64,000 nt of DNA from the NCBI RefSeq assembly GCF_029637605.1, contig NZ_CP121261.1, forward strand, positions 3,038,001 to 3,102,000, in the 5' to 3' direction. This document shows, piece by piece, positions 1-8,700 of the stretch; the stretch's first letter is position 1, and every line of letters starts with the position of its first letter. The notes below the pieces were generated by a model. It saw nothing but the letters and a program-made list of their open reading frames with translations, searched no databases and was not told the DNA's origin. Made by a program: the position numbers and the translations under genes. The stretch is from Achromobacter spanius (GTDB lineage Bacteria; Pseudomonadota; Gammaproteobacteria; Burkholderiales; Burkholderiaceae_B).

Positions 1-31
1 CGCAAAACGTTTTGACGAGGTGATGCTTCAT
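1..31 (-). CDS. Start of a gene leaving the window, possibly a Bug/TctC binding protein
   Basis: An ATG on the minus strand (31-29) follows a good ribosome site, GGAGACAAGCA, and opens a reading frame MKHHLVKTFC that runs off the left edge. The same GGAGACAAGC leader directly precedes the complete Bug protein at 22630-23613, and the basic N-terminus suits a signal peptide. It lies downstream of the tautomerase gene on the same strand, a usual place for a Bug receptor. Only ten residues are visible, so the product is a guess. Confidence 0.35.
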   Translation of the reverse strand, partial: MKHHLVKTFC

Positions 32-146
32 TGCTTGTCTCCAGATATAGCGATTGCCGTGTTGTGGCGGCCTCTTTGCGGGCCTCTTTGCGGGCCACTT
101 CGGCGGAATAAAAATTCGGATCAATAGGTGATTTAAAACTGGCGTC

Positions 147-1271
147 TTATGCAACCGCCCGCATCGGCTCGGCGCCCGCCAAGACGTAGTGGCCGGGCAC
201 ATACAGCAGCCCCTTCATGATCTTGCGTGCCGTCCGTACCAAGCCCGCGGCGCGCACCTTGCCGCTGGCCGTGTCCAGATCGACATCGATGTCCATGCCT
301 CCCGAAGGGTGCTCGATGCGCACGGTGCGATACCCCGCCACCACGGTCGGCCCACCGCAAGCATGCGCCACGGTGCCCGGCATCAGAAACGCGCTGGCCA
401 CTCCCACTGCCCCCGTTGCCGCGTGGGCACGATGGCAGGCGTGGGGCGTGAAATAGCGTGAATGCAGCGTCAAGGTGCCCGCGCGTTCGCATGGCGCCAC
501 CAACACCGGTTTGGGGATGACGCTCTGCGACACGTCGCCCATCCCCATGCGACGGCCTGCTTCCCGCCGGATACGCTCCATGCGTTCAAGCAAGCCGGCA
601 TTGCCATCCAGTTGCGCGGGCGTTTCATCGCCGCGCAGGCCGAAGTCCTGAGCGCGCATCAATACCATCGGCATGGCGGCGTCGATCAGCGTCACCGCCA
701 CCCCATCGATGTATTCCTGCCGCTGCCCGGTGGGAAACAGCTTGCCGGTGATGGCGCCCCAAGCCTCCAGGAAGTTCAACCGCACCGGTGCCGCCGTGCC
801 CGGCACGCCATCGATGCGCGCATCACCTTCATAGGTCAGGTGGCCATTCGGCGTCTGCACCACGGCTTCGATCACCGCGCCGGTGTTGACGTTGTGCACC
901 CGCACCGAGGTGACGCCATCGCGTGGCGCAACCAGGCATTCGTCGATGGCGAAGGGCGCGGCGCCCGACAGCATGTTGCCGCAGTTGGGCCGGGTGTCGA
1001 CCATGGCGCGGTCCACCGACACCTGCGCAAACAGGTAATCGATATCGCAGTCCGGCCGGGTCGAGCGCGACACAATGGCCACTTTGCTGGTCAGCGTGTT
1101 GCCGCCGCCGATGCCATCAACTTGTAGCGCATGGGGCGAACCCATGGCGGTCAGCAGCAGGCGGTCGCGCTGCACCGGGTCGGCCGGCAGCCAGTCGCCC
1201 AGAAAAAAGGGGCCGCGCGACGTGCCGCCGCGCATCAGTACGCAAGGGATTACGGTTTCCATGGAAGCCAT
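147..1271 (-). CDS. galD: PrpF-family isomerase, 4-oxalomesaconate tautomerase-like
   Basis: This 374-residue cytoplasmic protein belongs to the PrpF family, which has a diaminopimelate-epimerase fold. GalD and LigU members interconvert tautomers of 4-oxalomesaconate in gallate and protocatechuate breakdown. The N-terminal signature IPCVLMRGGTSRG (residues 8-20), the SPHALQVDGIGGGNTLTSK region and the cysteine-containing RPNCGNMLSG stretch fit GalD-like members better than 2-methylaconitate isomerases. The start could also be Met4 (METVIPC). It is divergent from a LysR gene 52 bp away, as in gallate gene clusters, and probably shares a transcript with the gene leaving the left edge. The exact substrate is inferred from memory of the family; no other gallate genes are in the window. 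Confidence 0.75.
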   Translation of the reverse strand: MASMETVIPCVLMRGGTSRGPFFLGDWLPADPVQRDRLLLTAMGSPHALQVDGIGGGNTLTSKVAIVSRSTRPDCDIDYLFAQVSVDRAMVDTRPNCGNMLSGAAPFAIDECLVAPRDGVTSVRVHNVNTGAVIEAVVQTPNGHLTYEGDARIDGVPGTAAPVRLNFLEAWGAITGKLFPTGQRQEYIDGVAVTLIDAAMPMVLMRAQDFGLRGDETPAQLDGNAGLLERMERIRREAGRRMGMGDVSQSVIPKPVLVAPCERAGTLTLHSRYFTPHACHRAHAATGAVGVASAFLMPGTVAHACGGPTVVAGYRTVRIEHPSGGMDIDVDLDTASGKVRAAGLVRTARKIMKGLLYVPGHYVLAGAEPMRAVA

Positions 1272-1323
1272 TCTGCGGCTTGGCGGCTATTATTTGAATT
1301 GCAACTTACGGATGGATTAATGC

Positions 1324-2265
1324 ATGGCACGCATCAATTTCGATTTACAGGAATTGCAGGCGTTCGTGGCGGTAGCCGAACGCGCCAGCTTTCGCGCGGC
1401 GGCCGACGACCTGCATTTGTCGCAGCCCGCGCTCAGCCGGCGCATCGACAAGCTGGAAAGCATCCTGGGTGCGCGCTTGTTGGAACGCACCACGCGGCGC
1501 GTGGCCTTGACGCAGGTGGGGCGCGTTTTTCTGGAACGCGCGCGCAGCGCCATCGATGAACTGGAAAGCGCCGTGCTCAGCATCGGCGACCTGGCCGCGC
1601 AGCGCGGCGGGCTGGTGACGGTGGCCTGTGTGCCGTCCGTGGCCTATTACTTCCTGCCGTCCGTCATCCGCGACTACACCGAGCGCTTCCCGCGCATCCG
1701 CGTGCGCATCATCGACGAAACCGCCAACACGGTGCTCAACAGCGTGGTGACGGGGCGCGCCGACTTCGGCATCAGTTTTTTCGGCACCCAGGAACCCGAT
1801 GTGGATTTCAAGGCAGTGCTGCGTGAAGACTTCGTTTTGGCGGTGCGCCGCGACCACCCGCTGGCCGGCCGCCGCAGCGTGTCCTGGGAAGCGCTGTCGC
1901 AAGAACGTTTCATGACGGTCGCCAAGGAAAGCGGCAACCGCCTGTTGATTGACGATGCGCTGGCAAAGAGCGGCAAGCGTACCGTCAGCGCGTTTGAGGT
2001 CAGCCACGTCATGACCTTGCTGGGCCTGGTGGAAGCGGGCCTGGGCGTGGCCGCCGTACCGCAGTTGGCCATGCCGCTGGCGGGCCACGCCACGCTGACG
2101 AGCGTCAAGCTGGAACACCCGCGCGTCACGCGTACGCTGGGCTTGATCGCCCGGCGCGGCCGCCCCCTGGCGCCCGCCGCGCAACAGCTTTATAACTTGA
2201 TCCATCAGGCCGGCAAGACGGCCAAACGCAAAACGCCAACCGCAGAACCCCTTTCGCAGCCGTAA
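1324..2265 (+). CDS. LysR-family transcriptional regulator
   Basis: The 313-residue protein has an N-terminal winged helix-turn-helix at about residues 5-65 (AERASFRAAADDLHLSQPAL, RRIDKLE) and a C-terminal periplasmic-binding-like effector domain from about residue 90. It diverges from the GalD-like tautomerase gene with a 52-bp gap, so it is probably the activator of that gene; P. putida GalR, also LysR type, is the precedent. A GNAT gene starts 4 bp after its stop and is likely cotranscribed. The effector is unknown. Confidence 0.88.
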   Translation: MARINFDLQELQAFVAVAERASFRAAADDLHLSQPALSRRIDKLESILGARLLERTTRRVALTQVGRVFLERARSAIDELESAVLSIGDLAAQRGGLVTVACVPSVAYYFLPSVIRDYTERFPRIRVRIIDETANTVLNSVVTGRADFGISFFGTQEPDVDFKAVLREDFVLAVRRDHPLAGRRSVSWEALSQERFMTVAKESGNRLLIDDALAKSGKRTVSAFEVSHVMTLLGLVEAGLGVAAVPQLAMPLAGHATLTSVKLEHPRVTRTLGLIARRGRPLAPAAQQLYNLIHQAGKTAKRKTPTAEPLSQP

Positions 2266-2269
2266 TTCC

Positions 2270-2746
2270 ATGACGCATTCCCCTACCCCGGAGCATTCCC
2301 TGGCATTGCAACCCGCCACCGAAGAAGACCTGCCCTTTCTGCTGGCGCTGCGCAAAGCCACCATGCAGGAACACATGGAACGCGCGGGCGCGCCAGCAAC
2401 CGATGCGCATCACCTGGCCCGCATCCAGTACCACTTCGACGATGCGCAAATCGTCTGGGTGGACGGCCGCCCCGCCGGGCTGTTCAAGCATTACCGCGAT
2501 ACGGAAGGCTGGCACATCGTGCAGATTCAGATCGCCCCGGATTTCCAGGGCATGGGACTGGGCCGCCGCCTGATCGAGCCGGTGCTGGACCGGGCGGACG
2601 CGGAAGGCGCGCCCGTTACCCTGAACGTGCTGAAGGGCAATCCCGCCCAGCGGCTCTACACCGCGCTGGGTTTCACCCCCGTCAAGGAGACCGAGCTGGA
2701 ATTTGAAATGCGTTACGAACCCGGCGCGGTACGGCCGGCCGGTTGA
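2270..2746 (+). CDS. GNAT-family N-acetyltransferase
   Basis: This is a 158-residue single-domain acetyl-CoA-dependent acyltransferase. Motif A, with the pyrophosphate-binding loop QGMGLGRR, lies near residues 98-105 after the beta-strand WHIVQIQIAPDF, and the C-terminal LNVLKGNPAQRLYTALGF is a typical GNAT end. The substrate cannot be read from the sequence. It begins 4 bp after the LysR stop codon, which suggests translational coupling, although a functional link to aromatic catabolism is not obvious. Confidence 0.85.
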   Translation: MTHSPTPEHSLALQPATEEDLPFLLALRKATMQEHMERAGAPATDAHHLARIQYHFDDAQIVWVDGRPAGLFKHYRDTEGWHIVQIQIAPDFQGMGLGRRLIEPVLDRADAEGAPVTLNVLKGNPAQRLYTALGFTPVKETELEFEMRYEPGAVRPAG

Positions 2747-2845
2747 CCGTTGCGGTTTTTTTGCGGCTTGCGGGAATAAACCCGCCATGGCCGGCGTCTG
2801 TAGCGGGCAGTCATCCCTTTCCCCCATCTACGTACGAGGCTCACT

Positions 2846-3211
2846 ATGCGCAAACACATCGCCGCCGCCCTGGTTCTAGGCTCCGCCCTGTTCTCGGCCG
2901 GCGCCCACGCCCAAGCCGTCAAGACGCAGGACGGCATCCTGGTCAACAGCGCGGGCATGACGCTGTACACCTTCGACAAAGACGCTGGCGGCAAAAGCGC
3001 CTGCAACGACGGGTGCGCCAAGGTCTGGCCGCCCGTCGCCGCCCCCGCCGACGCCAAGCCCATGGGTGACATGACCGTCATCACCCGCGACGACGGCTCC
3101 AAGCAATGGGCCCATAAAGGCAAACCCGTCTACCTGTACGTGAAGGACACCAAGCCGGGCGACAAGACCGGCGACAACTTCAAGGAAGTCTGGCACGTCA
3201 TCAAGCCCTGA
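2846..3211 (+). CDS. Secreted COG4315-type repeat protein
   Basis: A 121-residue protein with a signal peptide (residues 1-23, cleavage after AHAQA). It carries the two aromatic-D motifs of the COG4315 family, YTFDKD and YLYVKD, with the linking CNDGCAKVWPP segment between them. Unlike many relatives it has no lipobox cysteine, so it is probably soluble in the periplasm. The family function is not established. It lies 23 bp upstream of an ECF sigma gene on the same strand; in related organisms such proteins often travel with ECF sigma/anti-sigma pairs, so it may belong to that regulon. SD AGGCTC before the start is weak. Confidence 0.8.
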   Translation: MRKHIAAALVLGSALFSAGAHAQAVKTQDGILVNSAGMTLYTFDKDAGGKSACNDGCAKVWPPVAAPADAKPMGDMTVITRDDGSKQWAHKGKPVYLYVKDTKPGDKTGDNFKEVWHVIKP

Positions 3212-3234
3212 TCCGCGACGATTCCCCGGTTGCC

Positions 3235-3747
3235 ATGCGCGCCGACGACGAGGCCCTGATCCTGGCCTGCATCCCCAGCCTGCGGCGATATGCCCGCGGG
3301 CTGACGGGCGACCCGCATCGGGCCGATGACCTGGTTCAGGACACGTTGGAGCGCGCCTGGAGCCGCTATTCGCGATGGCAAAAGCGCGGCGAGCTGCGGG
3401 CCTGGATGTTCGGCATCATGCACAACCATTTCATCGACGGCGTGCGCGCCAACAACCGACGGGCGGATCAGACCGCCCCGGGCGACCTGCCCGACATGCC
3501 GGTGCGCGCCACGCAGACCGATCAACTGGAAGTGCGGGATCTGGACCGCTGCCTGCAAGCCCTGCCGCCCGAGCAGCGGGAAGTGCTGTTGCTGATCTGC
3601 GTGGAAGACCTGTCTTACCAGGACACCGCGCGCGTGCTGGACGTGCCCATCGGCACGATCATGTCCCGGCTGTCGCGCGCCCGTGAGAAGTTGGGTGCGC
3701 TGATGCGCGGACACGACTCGGTCAGCCGCTTGCATCGCGTGAAATGA
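3235..3747 (+). CDS. ECF-type RNA polymerase sigma factor
   Basis: The 170-residue protein has the two domains of an ECF sigma factor. Region 2 is at about residues 10-75 (RADDLVQDTLERAWSRY, then RAWMFGIMHNHFID) and region 4 at about 105-155 (LPPEQREVLLLICVEDLSY, then IGTIMSRLSRAREKL). The next gene starts 1 bp after its stop and encodes a one-membrane-pass anti-sigma, so the pair is translationally coupled. The signal sensed is unknown. The COG4315 gene just upstream is a possible target or cotranscribed partner. Confidence 0.92.
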   Translation: MRADDEALILACIPSLRRYARGLTGDPHRADDLVQDTLERAWSRYSRWQKRGELRAWMFGIMHNHFIDGVRANNRRADQTAPGDLPDMPVRATQTDQLEVRDLDRCLQALPPEQREVLLLICVEDLSYQDTARVLDVPIGTIMSRLSRAREKLGALMRGHDSVSRLHRVK

Positions 3748-3748
3748 C

Positions 3749-4564
3749 ATGAACGAAAAACTTCTACACCCGGTTCCCAGCGCGGGCAGCCCCATCACCG
3801 AAGCCGATCTGCATGCCTATGCGGACGGCCAGTTGGCCCCCGCCCGCCATGCCGAGGTTGACGCCTTTCTTGCCTCGCATCCGCAGGACCAGACCCGCGT
3901 CGCGGACTGGCAGGCACAACGCCGCGCGCTGCATGCGCTGCTGGACCCGGTGCTGGACGAACCCTTGCCATTGAGGTTGCCCTTGAAGGCGCCCTCGCGG
4001 CAGTTGCCGTGGCGCGCATTGGCCGCCAGCGTGGCGATCGCAGCGGTCAGCGCCGGCGCGGCGTGGACGGTTCGCGGCGCAATGGATGCGCGCCATCTGC
4101 AAACCGTGCTGGCCACCGCCGGGCCAGACCGAGCGGCGGGCGGTTACGCCCAACGCGCCGCCATCGCGCATGCGGTGTATGCGCCCGACATGGGGCGCCC
4201 AGTGGAAGTCAGCGCCGACAATGAAAAGGGTTTGGTGACGTGGTTGACCAAGCGCATGGGCGCACCGGTGCGCGCGCCATCGCTGTCGCAGGTGGGTTAT
4301 GAATTGGTGGGCGGCCGCCTGTTGCCCGGCGGTTCGGGCCCGGTGGCACAGTTCATGTACGGCGCGGCCGATGGCCAACGCCTGACGTTATACGTGACCC
4401 GCGAAGCCGCGGGCGGGCAGACCGCGTTCCAATTCACACAGGAAGGGTCGGTACGGGTGTTCTATTGGGTGGAAGGCCAGTTCGGCTACGCCCTGTCCGG
4501 CGCCGTCAGCCGCGATGAGCTGCAACGGGTATCGCAAGAGGTTTATAAGCAGTTGCAGGGGTAG
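3749..4564 (+). CDS. Anti-sigma factor, single-pass membrane protein
   Basis: The 271-residue protein has an N-terminal cytoplasmic sigma-binding region (TEADLHAYADGQLAPARH, residues 17-34), one membrane segment at about 87-107 and a periplasmic domain of about 160 residues. There are no cysteines in the N-terminal part, so it is not a zinc-containing ZAS anti-sigma. ATG follows the sigma stop by one base. It presumably holds the sigma factor at the membrane until a periplasmic signal frees it. A block of palindromic repeats follows within 100 bp. Confidence 0.85.
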   Translation: MNEKLLHPVPSAGSPITEADLHAYADGQLAPARHAEVDAFLASHPQDQTRVADWQAQRRALHALLDPVLDEPLPLRLPLKAPSRQLPWRALAASVAIAAVSAGAAWTVRGAMDARHLQTVLATAGPDRAAGGYAQRAAIAHAVYAPDMGRPVEVSADNEKGLVTWLTKRMGAPVRAPSLSQVGYELVGGRLLPGGSGPVAQFMYGAADGQRLTLYVTREAAGGQTAFQFTQEGSVRVFYWVEGQFGYALSGAVSRDELQRVSQEVYKQLQG

Positions 4565-4652
4565 TGAAGCCAATCCTGTTACGGTCGCGTGCACCCCAAT
4601 GGATAACATCGCGGACACCGCCGCCCGATGGATTTCTTCGCGAGCACCGCCA

Positions 4653-4717
4653 GATGGGTTACGCGCGATCAACACCGGTGTCTTTCAGAAGACATTCCCG
4701 CGCTTCACCCATCCTAC
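4653..4717 (-). repeat. Inverted single copy of the palindromic GATGGGT repeat
   Basis: On the plus strand this unit reads GATGGGTTACGCGCGATC at its left end and GCGCTTCACCCATCCTAC at its right end. That is the reverse complement of the unit repeated in tandem from 4735. The interior (about 30 bp) differs from the tandem copies. Facing copies separated by 17 bp could fold into one large hairpin after the anti-sigma stop and might end transcription. Confidence 0.8.
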
Positions 4718-4734
4718 AATCCCGACGCCGCATC

Positions 4735-5041
4735 GTAGGATGGGTGAAGCGCGCAAAATCCACCGCAAGAAAACCCAGCATCGATCGCGCGTAACCCATC
4801 AAACCACCGCCACCGTAGGATGGGTGAAGCGCGCAAAATCCACCGCAAGAAAACCCAGCATCGATCGCGCGTAACCCATCAAACCACCGCCACCGTAGGA
4901 TGGGTGAAGCGCGCAAAATCCGCCGCAAGAAAACCCACCGCCAATCGCGCGTAACCCATCAAACCGCCGCCACCGTAGGATGGGTGCAGCGCGCAAAATC
5001 CGCCGCAAGAAAACCCACCGCCAATCGCGCGTAACCCATCA
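4735..5041 (+). repeat. Four-copy tandem array of an 80-bp palindromic repeat
   Basis: Units begin with GTAGGATGGGT at 4735, 4815, 4895 and 4975, a strict 80-bp period; the last copy is cut at about 5041. Each unit opens with GATGGGTgaaGCGCG and closes with CGCGCGTaACCCATC, so every unit can form its own hairpin. Copies 1 and 2 are identical, while copies 3 and 4 share CGCCGCAAG and CACCGCCAA variants, which suggests stepwise duplication. The same family recurs at 47009-47563. The whole 4565-5053 stretch holds only this repeat family and no credible gene. Confidence 0.9.
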
Positions 5042-5053
5042 AGCAGCCCCCCC

Positions 5054-5785
5054 TCACCTCCCCCCGCCTTCCCTTGCCTCATGCAGCATATGCAGCGTGA
5101 TCTTCCGCACCTCCGCCTTGCTCATCTCAATATGCGACTTCAGCATCCGTGCCGCCTCATCCCCGCGCCGCGCCAGCACCGCCCTTAATATCGCAGCGTG
5201 TTCCTCATACGTCGCATCCACCCGGAAATCCTTCGTGAAATCCAAGCGCCGAACTATGCGGATCTTCTCCGTCACGTCCCCGTGTATCTGCGCCATCTCC
5301 GGATTCCCGGCCGCCGCCACCAATGAACAATGGAACGCTTCATCCAACTGCCCGACCAGTCGCCCGTCCAGAATCCGCTGGGGCGGCGGCACCAGCCACA
5401 CGTCTTTCAACGCGCCCAGAATGCCGGACTCATCCATGTGCTCGCGCGTGCACAGCTTGTCCACCGCAGCCTGTTCCAGCACCACCCGCACGTCGTACAG
5501 CGCCTCGAAGCGTTCGAAGTCGAACGGCCGCACCTGCCAGCCGCTGCGCGGGCTGGCCAGCACGAAGCCTTCGCGCTCCAATCGGGCCAACCCCAGCCGC
5601 ACCGGAGTGCGGCTAACGCCCAGCCGCGCCACCAGGTCCGCCTCGGTAAAGCGCTCGCCCGGCAGCATCCGGAAATCGAACAAATCGTCCTTGAGACGCT
5701 GATACACCTGGTCAGCCAGCGACCCGGCCAGCGCCGGCGCCTGCCGGATCGCCGGGCTGACCTGGACGGCTTCCAGCCGCATCAT
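5054..5785 (-). CDS. GntR-family (FCD type) transcriptional regulator
   Basis: About 243 residues from the preferred ATG at 5785, which overlaps the urea carboxylase stop (ATGA). A longer frame from 5800 is possible. The N-terminal winged helix-turn-helix spans about residues 20-85 (LADQVYQRLKDDL, ARLGVSRTPVRLGLARLE) and the C-terminal FCD effector domain holds the usual Asp/His metal-ligand region (FHCSLVAAAGNPEM, YEEHAAILRAV). It is the last gene of the allophanate hydrolase-urea carboxylase-gntR transcript. A GntR-like palindrome at 11319-11330, just after the predicted operon start, suggests autoregulated repression. The effector is probably a pathway metabolite, but this is inference. 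Confidence 0.9.
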   Translation of the reverse strand: MMRLEAVQVSPAIRQAPALAGSLADQVYQRLKDDLFDFRMLPGERFTEADLVARLGVSRTPVRLGLARLEREGFVLASPRSGWQVRPFDFERFEALYDVRVVLEQAAVDKLCTREHMDESGILGALKDVWLVPPPQRILDGRLVGQLDEAFHCSLVAAAGNPEMAQIHGDVTEKIRIVRRLDFTKDFRVDATYEEHAAILRAVLARRGDEAARMLKSHIEMSKAEVRKITLHMLHEAREGGGR

Positions 5786-8700
5786 CCCGCCACGGTGCAC
5801 GTGGCGTCTTCCGCCAGCACCACCAAGGGGTCGCCCGCGTTCACCGGTTTGCCCGGCACGCAGCGAATCGCCGTGACCGTGCCCGACGCGGGCGCAATCA
5901 CCGACAGCTCCATCTTCATGGCCTCGACCACCACCAGGGTGTCACCCGCCGACACGCTCTGCCCCACCTGGACCGGAATCTTCCAGATGTTGCCGCACAT
6001 GTCCGCGCTGACCAGGCGTTCGCCCTCGCGCAACGCCGTGTCGGCCTCGGCCTCTTGAGCCGGCGCCTCTTGCTCCACCGCCACGTCCTCGCTCTTCCAC
6101 AACGCCACTTCGGCGTCGAACGCGCATTTCTGGCGCGTCTGGAACACGGCGATGCTGTCGGCCTGCTCGGCCAGGAAGCGCTGGTGCGCGGCGAAATCGA
6201 ACACCTCTTCCTCGATGCGCACCGTCGCGCGCCCTTCGCGGAAGTCTTCGCGCAGCACATCCAGTTCGGCCTCGGTGACCGGGTAGAAGCGCACCTGATC
6301 AAAGAAGCGCAGCAACCAGGGATTGCCGTCCTGGAACACCGGATTCTTCAAGAACTTGTTCCAGATGGGCAAGGTGCGGCCGACCAGTTGATAGCCGCCC
6401 GGCGAATCCATGCCGTAGATGCACATGTACACGCCGCCGATGCCCACCGTGCCTTCCGCCGTGAACGTGCGCGCCGGGTTGTACTTGGACGTCAGCAGGC
6501 GATGACGCGGATCGATCGGCACCGCGCAAGGCGCGCCCAGGTATACGTCGCCCAAGCCCATGATCAGGTAGCTGGCGTCGAACACAATGTCGCGCACCTC
6601 ATTGCGGCTGGCCAGCCCGTTGATGCGCTGGATGAAGTCCACATTGTTCGGCAGCCACGGCGCGTTGGCGCGCACGGTTTCCTGATAGCGCTGCACGGCG
6701 CCCAGCGTGGCCGAGTCCTCGAAGGCCATGGGCAGGTAGACCACGCGCGTGGGCACCTTCAGCGTGGCCACGTCGGCCAGGCCGGCTTCGATCTTCAACA
6801 GGCGTTCGATCAACGCGCCTTGCAGAATCTGGCGGCTGTCATAGCGGATCTGCAACGAACGCACGCCCGGCGACAACTCCTGCACACCCGCAATGGGGTC
6901 GGCATTCAACGCCTCCATCAACAAGTGAATGCGCATGCGCAGCGCCAGGTCCAGCACGTTGTCGCCGTATTCCAGCAGCAGGTAGCCATCACCCGCCTGA
7001 CGGTACGACACCGACGGGCGCGAGCCCTCGGCCGGCAAGGCAGCAACGATGGTTTCGGACACCGTGGCGGGCACGGGCGATGGCGCCGTTGCCGTGGGCG
7101 CTACCGCCGACAGCGCCGCCACGCTTTGGTCTTGCGCGGCTTCCAGCGCCACGGCTTGCGGATAGTCCATGCGCACGAAGCGGATGCGGTCGCCCGGCTT
7201 CACCTGGCCCACCTTCCACAGCTCGGCGCGCGCGATGGTGACGGGGCAGACGAAGCCGCCCAGGCTGGGGCCGTCGCGCGTCAGGATGACGGGGCTGTCG
7301 CCCGTGAAATTGATGCTGCCGATGGCGTATTCGCAATCGTGGATATTGGACGGGTGCAGGCCCGCCTCGCCGCCGTTCTCGCGCGCCCAGGTGGGCTTGG
7401 GGCCGATCAGGCGCACGCCCAGCCGGTTCGAGTTGTAGTGCACTTCCCAGTCCGCCGCGAAGAAGGTGTCGATGGCTTCAGGCTGAAAGAAGTCCGGCGC
7501 GCCATGCGGGCCGTACAACACGCCGATTTCCCAGGTGTTGCCGTAGGTGGGAATCAGCTCGGCAGGCGCGGGCATCGGCTCTGTCACGGGCGCGGCAACC
7601 GCCTCGCCCAGCTCCGGCCGCACCAACGGCAGCATGTCGCCCACGCGCAGCGTGCGGCCGGCGTGGCCGCCGAATTGGCCCAGCGCGAAGGTCGAGCGGC
7701 TGCCCAGGTAAACCGGCACGTCCAAGCCGTTGCGCACGGCCAGGTAGCTGCGGCAGCCCGACAGCGCGCGGCCGGTGGCCAGCACCTGGCCGGACCGCAC
7801 CGCAATCGGCTGCCACATCGGCACGGGTTCGCCGTCCAGCGTGGCGGCGCATTCGGCGCCGGTCAGCGCCACGACGGTGTCGCCGTGAAAGCGCAAGGTC
7901 GGCCCGATCAGCGTGGCCTCGATGCCGGCCGCGTCCGGCGCGTTGCCGACGATGCGGTTGGCCAGGCGGAAGGCATAGTCGTCCATCGGGCCCGAGGGCG
8001 GCACGCCGATGTCCCAGTAGCCGGTGCGGCCGGGGTAGTCCTGCACACTGGTGTAGGTGCCGGCTTCCATCACTTCGATGGCGGCGGGCCGGTAAGTGAA
8101 GCTTTCCAGGAAGCGCGTGGACAGCTTGCCGGCGCGGAATCGTTCGTCGGCAACGATCTGGCGCAGGTAGTCCAGGTTGGTGGCAATGCCGTGCAGCCGC
8201 GTGCGCGCCAAGGCGTCCGCCAACTTGTCCAAGGCGGCTTCGCGGGTGTCCGCGTGCACGATCAGCTTGGCCAGCATGGGGTCGTAGAAGGCCGGCACGT
8301 CGGTGCCCGTCGCCACCCAGCCATCCACCCGCACACCTTCAGGGAAGGACACTTCGGTCAGCACGCCCGGCGAGGGCTGGAACTGGCGCAGCGGATCTTC
8401 CGCGTACAGGCGCACCTCAATGGACGCGCCCTGCGGCGCACGCGACATCGCGGCGATATCCAGCGCTTCGCCCGCCGCCACGCGCAGCATGCATTCCACC
8501 AGGTCCAGCCCGGTGACGGCTTCCGTCACCGGATGCTCAACCTGCAGGCGCGTGTTGACCTCCAGGAAGTAAAAGCTGTCGCGCGCCGGGTCGTAGATGA
8601 ATTCAACGGTGCCGGCCGAACGGTAGTTCACCGACTCGCCCAACTGCACGGCCGCCGCCAGCAAGGCCGCGCGTGTCGCGGCCGGCAGCAGCGGCGCGGG

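Noticed and set aside
4735..5041. CRISPR array
   Set aside because: The repeats are contiguous 80-bp units with internal symmetry, with no unique spacers and no cas genes.
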